Shown here: positions 16,004 to 25,074 of the stretch, in pieces | How positions within the stretch are numbered: position 1 is the first letter of the stretch | Layout of the letters: every line of letters starts with the position of its first letter | From: an uncultured Erythrobacter sp. | GTDB taxonomy: Bacteria; Pseudomonadota; Alphaproteobacteria; Sphingomonadales; Sphingomonadaceae | DNA: 64,000 bases | Reading direction: 5' to 3' | Assembly (NCBI GenBank): GCA_947494705.1 | Contig: CANLVN010000002.1 | Span: forward strand, 496,001-560,000 | Program-made: the position numbers and the translations under genes | The notes under the pieces: model-generated | Seen by the model: the letters and a program-made list of their open reading frames with translations, nothing else | What the model was told of the DNA's origin: nothing | Databases searched by the model: none

Positions 16004-17362
16004 ATGAAAATTGCCAGCCTGCTTCGCAGCGCCGCACTGGTTACCGCCGTCGCGCTCATTCCCGCCACGACCATGACCATGGCCCAGGTCGATGCCCGTT
16101 CCGGGCCGGAGTTCTCGAAACTCCTCGCGACCTACCAGCGGATCAAGGCAAGCTATGTCGAGCCGGTGGAAGACGATGTTCTTATGCGCGGTGCGATCGA
16201 CGGCATGCTGGCCGCGCTCGATCCGCACAGCGCCTATCTCGACGGCAGCGACCTGCAGCGGCTCGAGACGATGATCGACGGCAATTATTCGGGGCTGGGT
16301 CTTTCGGTCATCATGGAGGAAGGCGCGGTCAAGGTCATCTCGCCGTTCAAGGGCAGTCCGGCGGACAAGATGGGCATCAAGGCGGGCGACTTCATCACCC
16401 ACCTCGATGGCGAACTCATCGTCGGCGGTACTCTCGACGATGCGGTGGCGCAGATGCGCGGGCCTGAGGGCACCTCGATCCAGCTGACCATCTTCCGTCC
16501 CGGACGCGACGAACCGCTTGAACTCGACGTGACGCGCGGCGTGATCGAGCTCGAACCGGTCACTTACGAGCTTCAGGACGGCAATATCGGGGTCATCTCG
16601 GTCAACGAATTCTCCCGCGATGTCGGCGCCGACGTGCTCGGCGCGTGGCAAGCGCTCCAGACCGAGGCGACCGGACGCATGAGCGGGCTGGTGCTCGACC
16701 TGCGCTCCAATCCGGGCGGATCGCTCGACGAAGCGGTGGCGCTGTCCGACCTGTTCCTGTCCTCGGGCCGGATCGTGTCGCAGCGCGGGCGCGCTCGCGG
16801 TGAGACGCTGATCTACAATGCCGAGACGAAGCATCGCGGCGACATGGCCGAAGGCACACCGGTGATCGTACTGATCGATGCAGGCTCCGCCTCCGCGTCC
16901 GAGATCGTCGCCGGCGCCTTGCAGGACCACGGTCGCGCGCTCGTCATGGGCCAGCGCAGCTTCGGCAAGGGCTCTGTCCAGTCGCTCCTCCCGCTGGGTC
17001 GCGATGCGGCGCTCAAGCTGACGACTGCGCGCTATTACACGCCGCTCGGCAAGTCGGTGCAGGAGGGCGGCATCGCTCCCGATATCCGTGTTCCGCAGCT
17101 GTCTGACCCCGATTATGCCCTGCGCGAGCGTTATTCGACGCGCGAATCCGACCTGCGCGGCCATCTCATCAACGAGATCGGCATCAAGGATGAGGATATG
17201 GAAGATGACCGGATCGAAGATCCCCGCTTCCAGCTCACCGCCGAACAGCTCGAGGAACAGGGCGTCGAGGATTTTCAGCTGCATTACGCGCTCGAAACCC
17301 TGCGTCGCACGACCGCAAGCTCGGTTGCGCTGCGTCCGGGAACGCAGCCACGCAAGAACTAG
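16004..17362 (+). CDS. ctpA: S41 family C-terminal processing peptidase CtpA
   Basis: A 452-residue periplasmic protease with a signal peptide (MKIASLLRSAALVTAVALIP, cleavage near MTMA/Q). A PDZ domain lies near residues 90-170 (YSGLGLSVIMEEGAVKVI) and the S41 catalytic core follows. GSASASEIVAGAL holds the nucleophilic serine near residue 297, and SFGKGSVQ holds the lysine about 25 residues on; LRSNPGGSL is the oxyanion-type motif. Such proteases trim envelope proteins and murein enzymes. The position directly after the EnvC-like factor is conserved in alphaproteobacteria and fits a joint role in cell-wall turnover. The 135-bp upstream gap may hold its own promoter. Confidence 0.95.
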   Translation: MKIASLLRSAALVTAVALIPATTMTMAQVDARSGPEFSKLLATYQRIKASYVEPVEDDVLMRGAIDGMLAALDPHSAYLDGSDLQRLETMIDGNYSGLGLSVIMEEGAVKVISPFKGSPADKMGIKAGDFITHLDGELIVGGTLDDAVAQMRGPEGTSIQLTIFRPGRDEPLELDVTRGVIELEPVTYELQDGNIGVISVNEFSRDVGADVLGAWQALQTEATGRMSGLVLDLRSNPGGSLDEAVALSDLFLSSGRIVSQRGRARGETLIYNAETKHRGDMAEGTPVIVLIDAGSASASEIVAGALQDHGRALVMGQRSFGKGSVQSLLPLGRDAALKLTTARYYTPLGKSVQEGGIAPDIRVPQLSDPDYALRERYSTRESDLRGHLINEIGIKDEDMEDDRIEDPRFQLTAEQLEEQGVEDFQLHYALETLRRTTASSVALRPGTQPRKN

Positions 17363-17395
17363 TCAGCGCCGCCTGCTGGCCTTAAAGCGCGTGTC

Positions 17396-17848
17396 ATGAA
17401 CGGACTGGATCAGGCACGCGCGCTGGCTGTCGCCATACCGGTGGCATTGCTCGGCGGTGCGTATATCTCGCAATACGGCTTCGGGCTGTTCCCCTGCGAA
17501 ATGTGCTGGTGGCAGCGTTATCCGCACTTTGCCGCCATCGCTTTCGCAATTCTGTCCTATGCAATCGTCCCGCCGCGCGTTTGGGCAGCGCTGGCCGGGC
17601 TTGCCATCATGACCTCGGGGCTGATCGGAGGCTTTCATGCGGGCGTCGAATATGGCTGGTGGGAAGGCATCACCGGCTGTTCGACGATGCCCAGCGGCAT
17701 CGACGTAATGGACATCAACGCCGCCCCGCTGGTGCGCTGCGATGTCGCGCCCTGGACCCTCTTCGGCATTTCACTGGCCGGGTGGAATTTCCTCATCTCG
17801 ACGATCGGTGGGGGAGCCATTTTGGGTCTCGCTGCGTATAAGAAGTAA
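17396..17848 (+). CDS. dsbB: disulfide bond formation protein B
   Basis: A 150-residue inner-membrane protein with about four hydrophobic segments. The first active-site pair is CEMC (residues 34 and 37) in FPCEMCWWQRYPH, a strong DsbB signature. The second pair is the cysteines of GITGCSTM and LVRCDVAPW in the periplasmic loop. It passes electrons from DsbA to ubiquinone, so its position beside coq7 (22 nt downstream) is functionally coherent. No dsbA is in the window. Confidence 0.92.
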   Translation: MNGLDQARALAVAIPVALLGGAYISQYGFGLFPCEMCWWQRYPHFAAIAFAILSYAIVPPRVWAALAGLAIMTSGLIGGFHAGVEYGWWEGITGCSTMPSGIDVMDINAAPLVRCDVAPWTLFGISLAGWNFLISTIGGGAILGLAAYKK

Positions 17849-17869
17849 GCGACAGGAAAGGAAACCGCC

Positions 17870-18391
17870 ATGGAACGCGATGAAATGCACCGCATGATCC
17901 GGGTCGACCAGGCCGGTGAGTTCGGCGCGACGCGCATATATAAGGGCCAGCTGGCCGTTATGGGCGACCGCGGCCCGCACTCGGCCGAGATCCGACACAT
18001 GGCCGAGCAGGAAGAGGGCCACCGTGCCCGCTTCGACGAAATGCTGGCAAAGCGCGGCGTGCGCCCCACGGCACTGCAGCCCTTCTGGTCGGCGGCTGGT
18101 TATGCGCTGGGCGCAGGCACCGCATTGCTCGGCCCCGAAGCGGCCATGGCCTGCACCGCCGCGGTCGAGGAAGAGATCGACAGGCACTATTCCGAGCAGC
18201 TCGATCGCTTGGCGGAGAGCGACTCTGACCCCGAACTGTCCGACATGATCGAAGAATTCCGCGAGGACGAACGCCAGCATCGCGATGCGGCGCTGGCCAA
18301 TGGAGCGGAGAGGGCACCAGCCTATCCATTGCTCTCGGGCGCGATCAGGCTGGGATGCCGGATTGCGATCAAGGTTAGCGAGCGGGTATAG
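17870..18391 (+). CDS. coq7: 3-demethoxyubiquinol 3-hydroxylase Coq7
   Basis: The 173-residue di-iron enzyme performs the penultimate hydroxylation of ubiquinone synthesis. It has two internally similar halves with carboxylate/His ligands: RVDQAGEFGATRIYKGQ (Glu17), EIRHMAEQEEGH, AAVEEEIDRHY and EFREDERQH. Length equals the short bacterial form without a mitochondrial leader. It is peripheral to the inner membrane. AGGAAAGG precedes the ATG. It is probably cotranscribed with dsbB. Confidence 0.95.
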   Translation: MERDEMHRMIRVDQAGEFGATRIYKGQLAVMGDRGPHSAEIRHMAEQEEGHRARFDEMLAKRGVRPTALQPFWSAAGYALGAGTALLGPEAAMACTAAVEEEIDRHYSEQLDRLAESDSDPELSDMIEEFREDERQHRDAALANGAERAPAYPLLSGAIRLGCRIAIKVSERV

Positions 18392-18467
18392 CTCAAGCGC
18401 CCTTCAGAACCGGTTCACGCAGGCCCGTACACGCTTACACGAAACGAATTTCCAAGGTGGTCTCATT

Positions 18468-19145
18468 ATGAAACTCTCACGCCTAGCCCTTATCGCCCCA
18501 TTTGCCGGCCTTGCCATCGCGGCGCCTGCCTCCGCACAGGACGAAGCTGGAGACCGGGTCAACATGGTCATCGCCTATAACGAGGACGAATGTCCCGAGC
18601 CGACGGTCGAAGGCGAGATCGTGGTTTGTGAAATTCTGGTCGAGGCGGAGCGTTATCGCATCCCTTCCAACCTGCGTGCGAGCGATGCGCCCGAGAATAC
18701 CTCGTGGTCGCGCCGGGTCGACAAGATTCGCTATATTGGCGAATTCGGCACCATGTCGTGCAGCCCGGCGGGCGCTGGCGGGATCACCGGTTGCACCCAG
18801 CAGCTGATCGATGCCGCCTATGCGGATCGTGCCGAGAGCGAGAACGTGCGCTTCAGCCAGCTGATCGAGCAGGCGCGGCAGGATCGCCTCTCGACCATCG
18901 ATTCCGACGCCGCCGCCGAACAGGAGCGGGTCGAGGCGATCGAGCGCGAATATCTCCAGCGTCTCGAGCGCGAGCGTGACGGGCCTGTTCCCGGCGAAGT
19001 CGATCCGACTCTGAACGCACCTTTGCCCGATCCGCAGGCTCGCCAGATCCCTGCCGAACCGTCCAAGGATACCGATTTCGACGATGACAGCGAAACTCCC
19101 GCTCCGCTGGATGCCGCACCTCCGGCTGAACTACCGGACGATTGA
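18468..19145 (+). CDS. secreted hypothetical protein
   Basis: A 225-residue protein whose family I do not recognise by name. The start ATG 18468 has AAGGTGG upstream and opens a clear signal peptide (MKLSRLALIAPFAGLAIAAP, cleavage after ASA). The mature part has four cysteines in its first half (in NEDECPE, IVVCEIL, TMSCSPAG and ITGCTQQ), suggesting two disulfides, then a charged coiled-coil helix rich in Glu/Arg and an acidic, Pro-rich tail. Similar secreted proteins occur in related genera. A periplasmic or outer-surface location is likely; no catalytic motif is seen. Confidence 0.75.
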   Translation: MKLSRLALIAPFAGLAIAAPASAQDEAGDRVNMVIAYNEDECPEPTVEGEIVVCEILVEAERYRIPSNLRASDAPENTSWSRRVDKIRYIGEFGTMSCSPAGAGGITGCTQQLIDAAYADRAESENVRFSQLIEQARQDRLSTIDSDAAAEQERVEAIEREYLQRLERERDGPVPGEVDPTLNAPLPDPQARQIPAEPSKDTDFDDDSETPAPLDAAPPAELPDD

Positions 19146-19169
19146 TCCAATGTGCCCGCACAGGGCGCG

Positions 19170-20183
19170 TCAGACGTTGTAATAGTCGCGATACCACGCA
19201 ACGAATTGCCGCACGCCTTCGCGGATGCCGGTTTCGGGCGAGTATCCGGTCAGCTCCCTGAGCAGCGTCGCGTCTGCCCATGTCGCTGGCACGTCGCCTT
19301 TCTGCATCTCCATATAATTGCGGACCGCCTCGCGCCCGCATTCGGCCTCGATGGCGTCGACGAAGTCGGTCAGCTTCACCGTGTCCGAATTGCCGATATT
19401 GACCACCCGCCACGGGGCAGACGGTGACAGCGAATCCCATTCGGGAATGTCATCGGCGCTATCGGGCCTCACCGGCGCAGCATCGATCAGCAACCGGATG
19501 GCACGCACCAGATCGGTGACATAGGTGAAGTCGCGATACATCTCGCCCTGGTTGTAGATATCGATTGGCTCGCCAGAGAGAATGCCGCGCGTGAACTTGA
19601 ACAGCGCCATGTCGGGCCGCCCCCATGGTCCGTAGACGGTGAAGAAGCGGAACATGGTGGTGGGCAGGTCCCACAGGTGAGCATAGGAATGCGCCATCGC
19701 TTCGTTCGCCTTCTTGGTCGCGGCATAAAGCGTCATCTGCGTATCGGCCTTGTCGCGCTCACCGAAAGGCATGTCGGTGTTGGCGCCGTATACCGAGCTG
19801 GTGGAGGCCATCAGCAGGTGATCGACGCCCAGCTCGCGGGCACATTCCATGACGTTGAACGCGCCCACAAGGTTCGCATCGACATAGGCACGCGGGTTTT
19901 CGAGGCTGTAGCGCACCCCGGCCTGCGCCGCGAGGTGGACGATGATGTCGGGACGCGTGGCCATTGCCAGCGTGTGCAGTTTCTCGAAATCCTCGAGCAT
20001 CCCGGTCTCGCAGGAGAAGTGCGGATTCTGGAGCAGCATCTGGTGCCGCCGCTCTTTCAGGCTGACCTCGTAATAATCGGTCATCCCGTCATAGCCGACG
20101 ACCCGAAAGCCCTCGTCGAGCAGCAGCTTGGCGAGGTGATAACCGATAAAACCGGCCGATCCGGTGATGAGGACAGTGCGCAT
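19170..20183 (-). CDS. UDP-glucuronate 4-epimerase-like NAD-dependent epimerase
   Basis: A 337-residue extended SDR. It has the N-terminal NAD motif GSAGFIGYHLAKLLL, the catalytic serine region ASTSSVYGANTDMPF and the YxxxK pair in LYAATKKANE. The segments YDGMTDYYEVSLKERR, AAQAGVRYSLENP and FFTVYGPWGRPDMALFKF are typical of UDP-glucuronate 4-epimerases, which make UDP-galacturonate for surface polysaccharide. It lies at the end of a minus-strand polysaccharide locus, 63 bp after the broken glycosyltransferase. Confidence 0.85.
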   Translation of the reverse strand: MRTVLITGSAGFIGYHLAKLLLDEGFRVVGYDGMTDYYEVSLKERRHQMLLQNPHFSCETGMLEDFEKLHTLAMATRPDIIVHLAAQAGVRYSLENPRAYVDANLVGAFNVMECARELGVDHLLMASTSSVYGANTDMPFGERDKADTQMTLYAATKKANEAMAHSYAHLWDLPTTMFRFFTVYGPWGRPDMALFKFTRGILSGEPIDIYNQGEMYRDFTYVTDLVRAIRLLIDAAPVRPDSADDIPEWDSLSPSAPWRVVNIGNSDTVKLTDFVDAIEAECGREAVRNYMEMQKGDVPATWADATLLRELTGYSPETGIREGVRQFVAWYRDYYNV

Positions 20184-20246
20184 GGGGCCTCCCGTTAGCG
20201 GTTCCGCCTCTACATCACGTAATCGCGCCCTGTCATGCCGCAGCGG

Positions 20247-20972
20247 TCAAAAATGCCGATATTTGTGGAGTGCGCGTGCCGCGTAGAGCGAGAAATACCA
20301 TGCACTCGCCAGACGCCCGAGCTTCTCGATCTCGCGATAGGCGCGCCACACCTGCCAGGCGCTGTTGCGCTTGTCGCGGCTGACCGAGGCTTCCATCACG
20401 CGGTATCGCATAAGGTCTTCGTCCAGACCGACCGCAATGGCTCCGCATTTGAGCAGCGAGAGCCAGCAGGCGAAATCATCGTAATAGGTCTCGCGCATCG
20501 TGAACGGACCCGTGACGGCGCGGTCGACAAGGACGCTGGACGTCGCGATCGCGGTGTTGCCCAGCAGTCCGCGATAGGTGAGGCGTTCGGGCACCGGGAT
20601 ATAAGTCCCCTCGCGCGAGCCATCCGCGCTGATCCTGCGGAATCCGGTAAAGCTGATCGCGGCGTGCGGATGCCGGGCGTGAAATGCCAGTTGCCGCTCC
20701 AGTTTGTCCGGCACCCACAGATCGTCGCTGTCGAGAAACGCCACCCAGCGTCCGCGCGCCCGGGCCAGCGCATGGTTGCGGGCCGCCGCCGGGCCGCCAT
20801 TGGTCTGCGGCTCGATCAGTTTGACGCGCGGTTCCTTCCGGCTGATTTCGCGCACGATGTTGCGGGTATCGTTCGGCCCGCAATCCTCTGCGATCAGCAT
20901 CTCCCAATTGCGATGTCCCTGAGCGCGAACCGAGGATATCGTTTCGTGGATGACGCCTGCCGCCTTGTATGG
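20247..20972 (-). pseudogene. GT2 glycosyltransferase lacking its start
   Basis: Similarity to family 2 glycosyltransferases runs from a residue row beginning PYKAAGVIHETISSVRA (20972) through MLIAEDCGPND and the DxD-like FLDSDDLW to the end at 20247. The usual first strand, with a V/I-rich segment before PxYN, is gone. Upstream in this frame there is no start codon before a stop near 21050. The first usable ATG is at 20900, giving 217 residues without the nucleotide-binding N-terminus. The lost front is replaced by the truncated capD-like gene in another frame. It could still be translated from 20900, but normal activity is doubtful. Confidence 0.75.
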
Positions 20973-21661
20973 GCGAGGGCGGCGATCCGGGAACTGTGCT
21001 CGACCCGCATGCCGTCGAGGAAATGCCCGGCCTTCCCCTCATCATCGTCGACGAAGCCGACCACGCGCATCCCCGCCTCGGCAGAGAGCGCGGCGGCGAG
21101 CCTTTGCCCGGTGGCACCCGCGCCATAGATCAGCACCCGCTTCACCCCCGGATCGCCCGCGCGCGTCGTGAACAGGTCGACGAGGATGTAGCGCCCTACG
21201 ATGCGAGACAGGCTTATCAGCAGGAAGAAGACGAGCGGCGCGAGGATAGCGATGGTGCGCGGCACGCCGGGTTGTGCGACCAGCATGAAAGCGGCAACGA
21301 GCGGCAGCGTGACGAGGCCGACGCACACCAGCAATGCGATGATCGCTCCGCGCCCTGAAAAGCGGAAGATGGTGCGGTAGACGCCGCGCATCAGCGCGAC
21401 AGGGAACCACAGGCCGAGCATCGCGCCCGCGACCAGCAGCAGGGCGGTGTCGGGTGCGTGCCATTCGCCAAGTCGCAGCGAGAAAGCGATCCAGACCGCC
21501 GAAAGTCCCAGCACCGCATCGCTTGCCGCGACCGCGCTCCGCTTGACCATGCGAGGCCAGTGCATCGAGCGCGAGGCCACGTCGACCAATGCGTTCACGA
21601 TAGCCGCCACGCGGGTTTCCAGCGGGCGAGCAATCATTTGCGACAAGAAGGGACCAGTCAT
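20894..21661 (-). pseudogene. truncated CapD/WbpM-like nucleotide-sugar dehydratase
   Basis: The first ~230 residues match the N-terminal part of FlaA1/WbpM/CapD membrane dehydratases. Four hydrophobic segments (about residues 45-150) are followed by the CoA-binding-like Rossmann unit RVLIYGAGATGQRLAAAL and VVGFVDDDEGKAGHFLDGM. The protein then ends after about 25 unrelated residues, at 20894. The whole SDR catalytic domain (about 350-400 residues, with its own GxxGxxG and SxK) is absent. The end of this frame overlaps the remains of the GT2 gene, so one deletion explains both. Confidence 0.8.
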
Positions 21662-21702
21662 CGGCGCTTTCGAATAAACGATCGCCGAGGTCGCATGCGC
21701 GG

Positions 21703-22272
21703 TTAATGCGTTATGCTGTCCGCGCGGACTACCTTGACGACTGTCTCGACCAATATCCTAAAGTCGAATACTAGGCTCTGACGTTGTGAAAACTCACCGT
21801 CTAGAGCAACCTTGTCTTCGAGTGTCAAAGCGTCGCGCCCGTTGATCTGGGCCCATCCGGTGATGCCCGGAAGGAGCGCGGAAGAGCCGTTTTCTCTATG
21901 CATTTCAATGAGATCGTTCTGATTGAACAGGGCGGGTCGAGGGCCGACCAGGCTCATGTCGCCGACGAGAACGCTCCATAGTTGAGGCAATTCATCCAGA
22001 CTGGACCGCCTAAGTATTGGCCCTAGATTTGTAAGTAAAGATACGGAGTCTGCAAGCAGATGCGTCGGCAATTGCGGCGCGTCAGTGCGCATGGTGCGAA
22101 ACTTCGGCATCCAGAAAAGTTCGCCCGATTTTCCAAAGCGTTGCGACCAGAACAGCGCGGGGCCGGGGCTGTCGATGCGCACGGCAATGGCGATCAGGAG
22201 CATCAGCGGGGCGAGCAGGAGAAGCGCGCTTGCGGCAACGATAATGTCGATCAAGCGCTTCAATTTCCTCAC
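21703..22272 (-). CDS. polyprenyl-phosphate sugar-1-phosphate transferase (PglC/WbpL-like)
   Basis: A 189-residue small monotopic phosphoglycosyl transferase. One N-terminal re-entrant hydrophobic segment precedes SPGPALFWSQRFGKSG, MPKFRTMRTDA, the catalytic Asp-Glu dyad in SSLDELPQLW and DMSLVGPRPALF. PGITGWAQINGRD closes the domain. It attaches the first sugar phosphate to undecaprenyl phosphate at the inner membrane, starting O-antigen or exopolysaccharide units. Over 120 bases counted at 21721-21840, G+C is about 52%, against about 63% in the adjacent SDR gene, which hints at transfer. Confidence 0.9.
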   Translation of the reverse strand: MRKLKRLIDIIVAASALLLLAPLMLLIAIAVRIDSPGPALFWSQRFGKSGELFWMPKFRTMRTDAPQLPTHLLADSVSLLTNLGPILRRSSLDELPQLWSVLVGDMSLVGPRPALFNQNDLIEMHRENGSSALLPGITGWAQINGRDALTLEDKVALDGEFSQRQSLVFDFRILVETVVKVVRADSITH

Positions 22273-22281
22273 CTTTCTGCC

Positions 22282-23217
22282 CTATCCTTGCGCCTCCGCC
22301 GTCATAGTCAGGCGCAGCGCTTCGTCCGTTGGCACGCGGGCTTGCCAGTCGAATGTCCTGGCGAACCGACCCCCGTCGAAGGCCGCATCGCCCAGCAGGC
22401 TTTCAACCCTGTCGCCGAGCAGCATGCGCGCCGGGATGCGAACCAGCGGCTCCGGCACCGACCAGACACGATCACCATGCCCGGCCGCCTCCAGGAGCTT
22501 GCGATACAGCGCGGCGGTGGAGATGGGGAGGCTGTCGGTGACGATAAATGATCCGCTTCGGAGCGATCCCAGGCTTGCCATCACCGCATCCGCGACATTT
22601 CCGACGAATGCGAAGCTGCGGCGGTTGTCGATCCCGCCAAGCGGCAGCGGCAATCCCCACTTCGCCACGCGCGCCAGCTTGGCGAAGAACGCACCCACGC
22701 CCGGTCCGTAGATCGCGGGCGGGCGCAAGGATGTGACCGCGAATCCGTCCTGCGCCAGCTCGCCCAGTGCCTCGTCCGCCGCCAGTTTCGCGCGGCCATA
22801 TGGCGTCGAGGGGCGAGGTGTGTCGGCATCGGTGACCGTCTCGCCGGGGGCGGACCGGCTGGCGAGCGCGGCGACCGAGCTGATCTGGATGAATCCGCGT
22901 GCGCCGTTGTCCCGGGCGTCCTTCGCAAGCTTAACCGGAAGATCGGCATTCATGACCTGATGCGCCGCCTCGTCCGCGCGCGCGTCGCCGTTTCGCGTTA
23001 CATGGACCCGCGCCGCACAGTGAACCCCGGCGTCCACTCCGCGCCAGTCGAGTGCGAGCGGGGAAGCGAGCAGGTCGCCCGATGCCTGCACCTCCGCGGC
23101 GCCCGGCACAGCCTCTCCCGACCGGCTGGCGGCGACCATGGTATGGCCTGCCCGCGAGCCGGCAGCGACGATCGCGCGGCCCAGAAAGCCGCTCGCCCCG
23201 GTGACGAGAATGCGCAA
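22282..23217 (-). CDS. NAD-dependent epimerase/dehydratase (WbpV/WreQ-like)
   Basis: A 311-residue extended SDR with the NAD motif GASGFLGRAIVAAG, the VAA-region SSVAALASRSAPGE and the YxxxK pair in TPYGRAKLAADEAL. It is placed directly before a PglC/WbpL-like transferase and a CapD/WbpM-like gene. That order matches wbpV-wbpL-wbpM of Pseudomonas and wreQ-wreU-wreV of Rhizobium, where the SDR makes or reduces the 4-keto sugar for QuiNAc/FucNAc. The reaction is inferred from context only; UDP-glucose 4-epimerase activity is an alternative. Confidence 0.8.
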   Translation of the reverse strand: MRILVTGASGFLGRAIVAAGSRAGHTMVAASRSGEAVPGAAEVQASGDLLASPLALDWRGVDAGVHCAARVHVTRNGDARADEAAHQVMNADLPVKLAKDARDNGARGFIQISSVAALASRSAPGETVTDADTPRPSTPYGRAKLAADEALGELAQDGFAVTSLRPPAIYGPGVGAFFAKLARVAKWGLPLPLGGIDNRRSFAFVGNVADAVMASLGSLRSGSFIVTDSLPISTAALYRKLLEAAGHGDRVWSVPEPLVRIPARMLLGDRVESLLGDAAFDGGRFARTFDWQARVPTDEALRLTMTAEAQG

Positions 23218-23230
23218 CCCTTGACCGTCC

Positions 23231-24037
23231 CTATTTTTCCAGCGCGATATCCGGCGCGTCGGGCTGCTTCATGCCGACCGTGTGATAGCCCGCGTCGACG
23301 TGGTGGATCTCACCCGTGACCCCGGAGGACAGGTCGGACAGGAAATAGAGCCCGGAGCCGCCGACATCGTCGATGGTGATCGTGCGGCGCAGGGGCGCGT
23401 TCAGCTCGTTCCATTTGAGGATGTAGCGGAAGTCGCCGATCCCGCTTGCCGCCAGCGTCTTGACCGGCCCGGCGCTGATCGCGTTCACACGAATGCCCTG
23501 CGGACCGAGATCGTTGGCCAGATAGCGCACGCTCGTCTCCAGCGCGGCCTTGGCGACGCCCATGACGTTGTAATGCGGCATGACCTTTTCCGCGCCGTAA
23601 TAGGTCAGCGTCAGGATTGACCCGCCTTCGGTCATCATATCGGCGGCACGCTTGGTCACCGCGACCAGCGAATAGGCCGAGATGTTCATCGTCATCAGGA
23701 AGTTGTCGAGGCTGGTATCGACATATTTGCCGCGCAGCTCGCTCTTGTCCGAAAAGCCGATCGCGTGGACCACGAAGTCGATGCTGTCCCAGCGTGCCTT
23801 CAGCCCGTCGAACATCGCGTCGAGCGAGCCCATGTCGGACACGTCGCATTCGAGGCAGAAATCGCTGCCCAGGCTTTCGGCCAAAGGCTTGACCCGCTTG
23901 GCCAGCGCTTCGCCCTGATAGGAGAAAGCCAGCTCTGCGCCATGTTCGGCCAAGTGTTTCGCAATGCCCCAGGCGAGCGACTTGTCGTTGGCGAGACCCA
24001 TGATAAGCCCCCGCTTGCCCTTCATCAGACCGGTCAT
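23231..24037 (-). CDS. fabI: enoyl-[acyl-carrier-protein] reductase FabI
   Basis: The 268-residue NADH-dependent enzyme performs the last step of each fatty-acid elongation cycle. MGLANDKSLAWGIAKHL is the FabI form of the nucleotide motif. The catalytic Tyr-x6-Lys is in YYGAEKVMPHYNVMGVAKAALE, and the NISAYSL and RVNAISAGPVKTLAASGI segments are diagnostic. It is the target of triclosan-type inhibitors in other bacteria. Its ATG overlaps the stop of the BrkB-family gene (ATGA), so the two are coupled; the polysaccharide SDR follows 13 nt later. Confidence 0.96.
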   Translation of the reverse strand: MTGLMKGKRGLIMGLANDKSLAWGIAKHLAEHGAELAFSYQGEALAKRVKPLAESLGSDFCLECDVSDMGSLDAMFDGLKARWDSIDFVVHAIGFSDKSELRGKYVDTSLDNFLMTMNISAYSLVAVTKRAADMMTEGGSILTLTYYGAEKVMPHYNVMGVAKAALETSVRYLANDLGPQGIRVNAISAGPVKTLAASGIGDFRYILKWNELNAPLRRTITIDDVGGSGLYFLSDLSSGVTGEIHHVDAGYHTVGMKQPDAPDIALEK

Positions 24038-25053
24038 GTGTCGCTCTCCTCGTTTTCTTCCTTGCCGGACGGTTCGGCCAGCGCTGCGTTCAATTCGGCT
24101 CCGATAACGAGGCCGAGCCCCACGAGCCAGAAAAAGAACAGCGCGATGATGATCCCCGCCATGCTGCCATAGGTCAAATCATAGGCGAAAAAGCTGCGGA
24201 GGATCGGCGGCAAGGCCGTGGTCACTCCCAGCCACCATGCCGCGGTGAACAGCGCGCCGGGCCACTTGGGATAGCGGCGCGGGCGATATTCGTGCGGGGT
24301 CAGCCAGTAGAACAGCATGTAGAGCGAGGCGAGCACGCCCAGCGCGGGCACGATGCGGGTGATGCGAAGCGTGTCGATGGCGTCGTTCAGACGCGGGAAG
24401 CCGGCCAGGATCACCTGCTGCGCCGCGCCGATCGCGACCTGCGCGAACAGCGAGACCATCAACAACACCACGGTGCCCAGGATCAGCCCGGCGGAGAATA
24501 TCCGATAGGTCCAGAAAGCATGGATCGCTTTCGTCCCGTAAGCCCGGCGCAGGATGTCGCGGATCGTCTCGACCAGGCTCGACACGGTCCACAGCGCCAC
24601 CGCCGCACCGAACCACAACAGCCAGCCCGAGCGCGCCTCGATGGCGCTTTCCGCCACCGGCGCGATGGCCCTGCCTGCGCTGGGGGGAAGACCGGCGACG
24701 ATGGTCCGGATCAGCGTGACCGACATCTCGCTGCCGCCGAGCAACTGGAACAGGGCGGCGCCCAGGATGAAGAAGGGAAACAGCGCCAGCATCGACAGGT
24801 AGGCGAGATTGCCGGCATGAATGAAGCCGTCCTGCCACGTGCCCACCAGCGTGCGTCGCGTAATTTCGAATACCTGCGTACCCGGACCCAGCAGTCGCTT
24901 TGTCTTGGCGAACAGCCCCGGTCTGACCTGCGCTTCCGTAATGGCCCCGGCGAGGGGCATGGGCGGTCTCGACATGCGCCGACGCCGAGCCTCAGGGGAA
25001 AGCGAGCGGACTTCCTGCTCGGGTGGTTCGTCGAAGGCGGACCGCGTGTTCAA
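24034..25053 (-). CDS. YihY/BrkB family inner-membrane protein
   Basis: A 339-residue protein with a basic, disordered N-terminus of about 65 residues and about six membrane segments typical of the YihY/BrkB family. Conserved stretches are AGNLAYLSMLALFPFFILGAA, the YGTKAIHAFWTYRI region, and DLTYGSMAGIIIALFFFWLVGLGLVIGAELN near the end. The acidic C-terminal tail is short. The family is often mislabelled ribonuclease BN; its transport or membrane function is not settled. It is in a run with the CbpA-like gene upstream and fabI downstream. Confidence 0.9.
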   Translation of the reverse strand: MNTRSAFDEPPEQEVRSLSPEARRRRMSRPPMPLAGAITEAQVRPGLFAKTKRLLGPGTQVFEITRRTLVGTWQDGFIHAGNLAYLSMLALFPFFILGAALFQLLGGSEMSVTLIRTIVAGLPPSAGRAIAPVAESAIEARSGWLLWFGAAVALWTVSSLVETIRDILRRAYGTKAIHAFWTYRIFSAGLILGTVVLLMVSLFAQVAIGAAQQVILAGFPRLNDAIDTLRITRIVPALGVLASLYMLFYWLTPHEYRPRRYPKWPGALFTAAWWLGVTTALPPILRSFFAYDLTYGSMAGIIIALFFFWLVGLGLVIGAELNAALAEPSGKEENEESDT

Positions 25054-25074
25054 GCCGGATGCAAGCCCTTGCGC

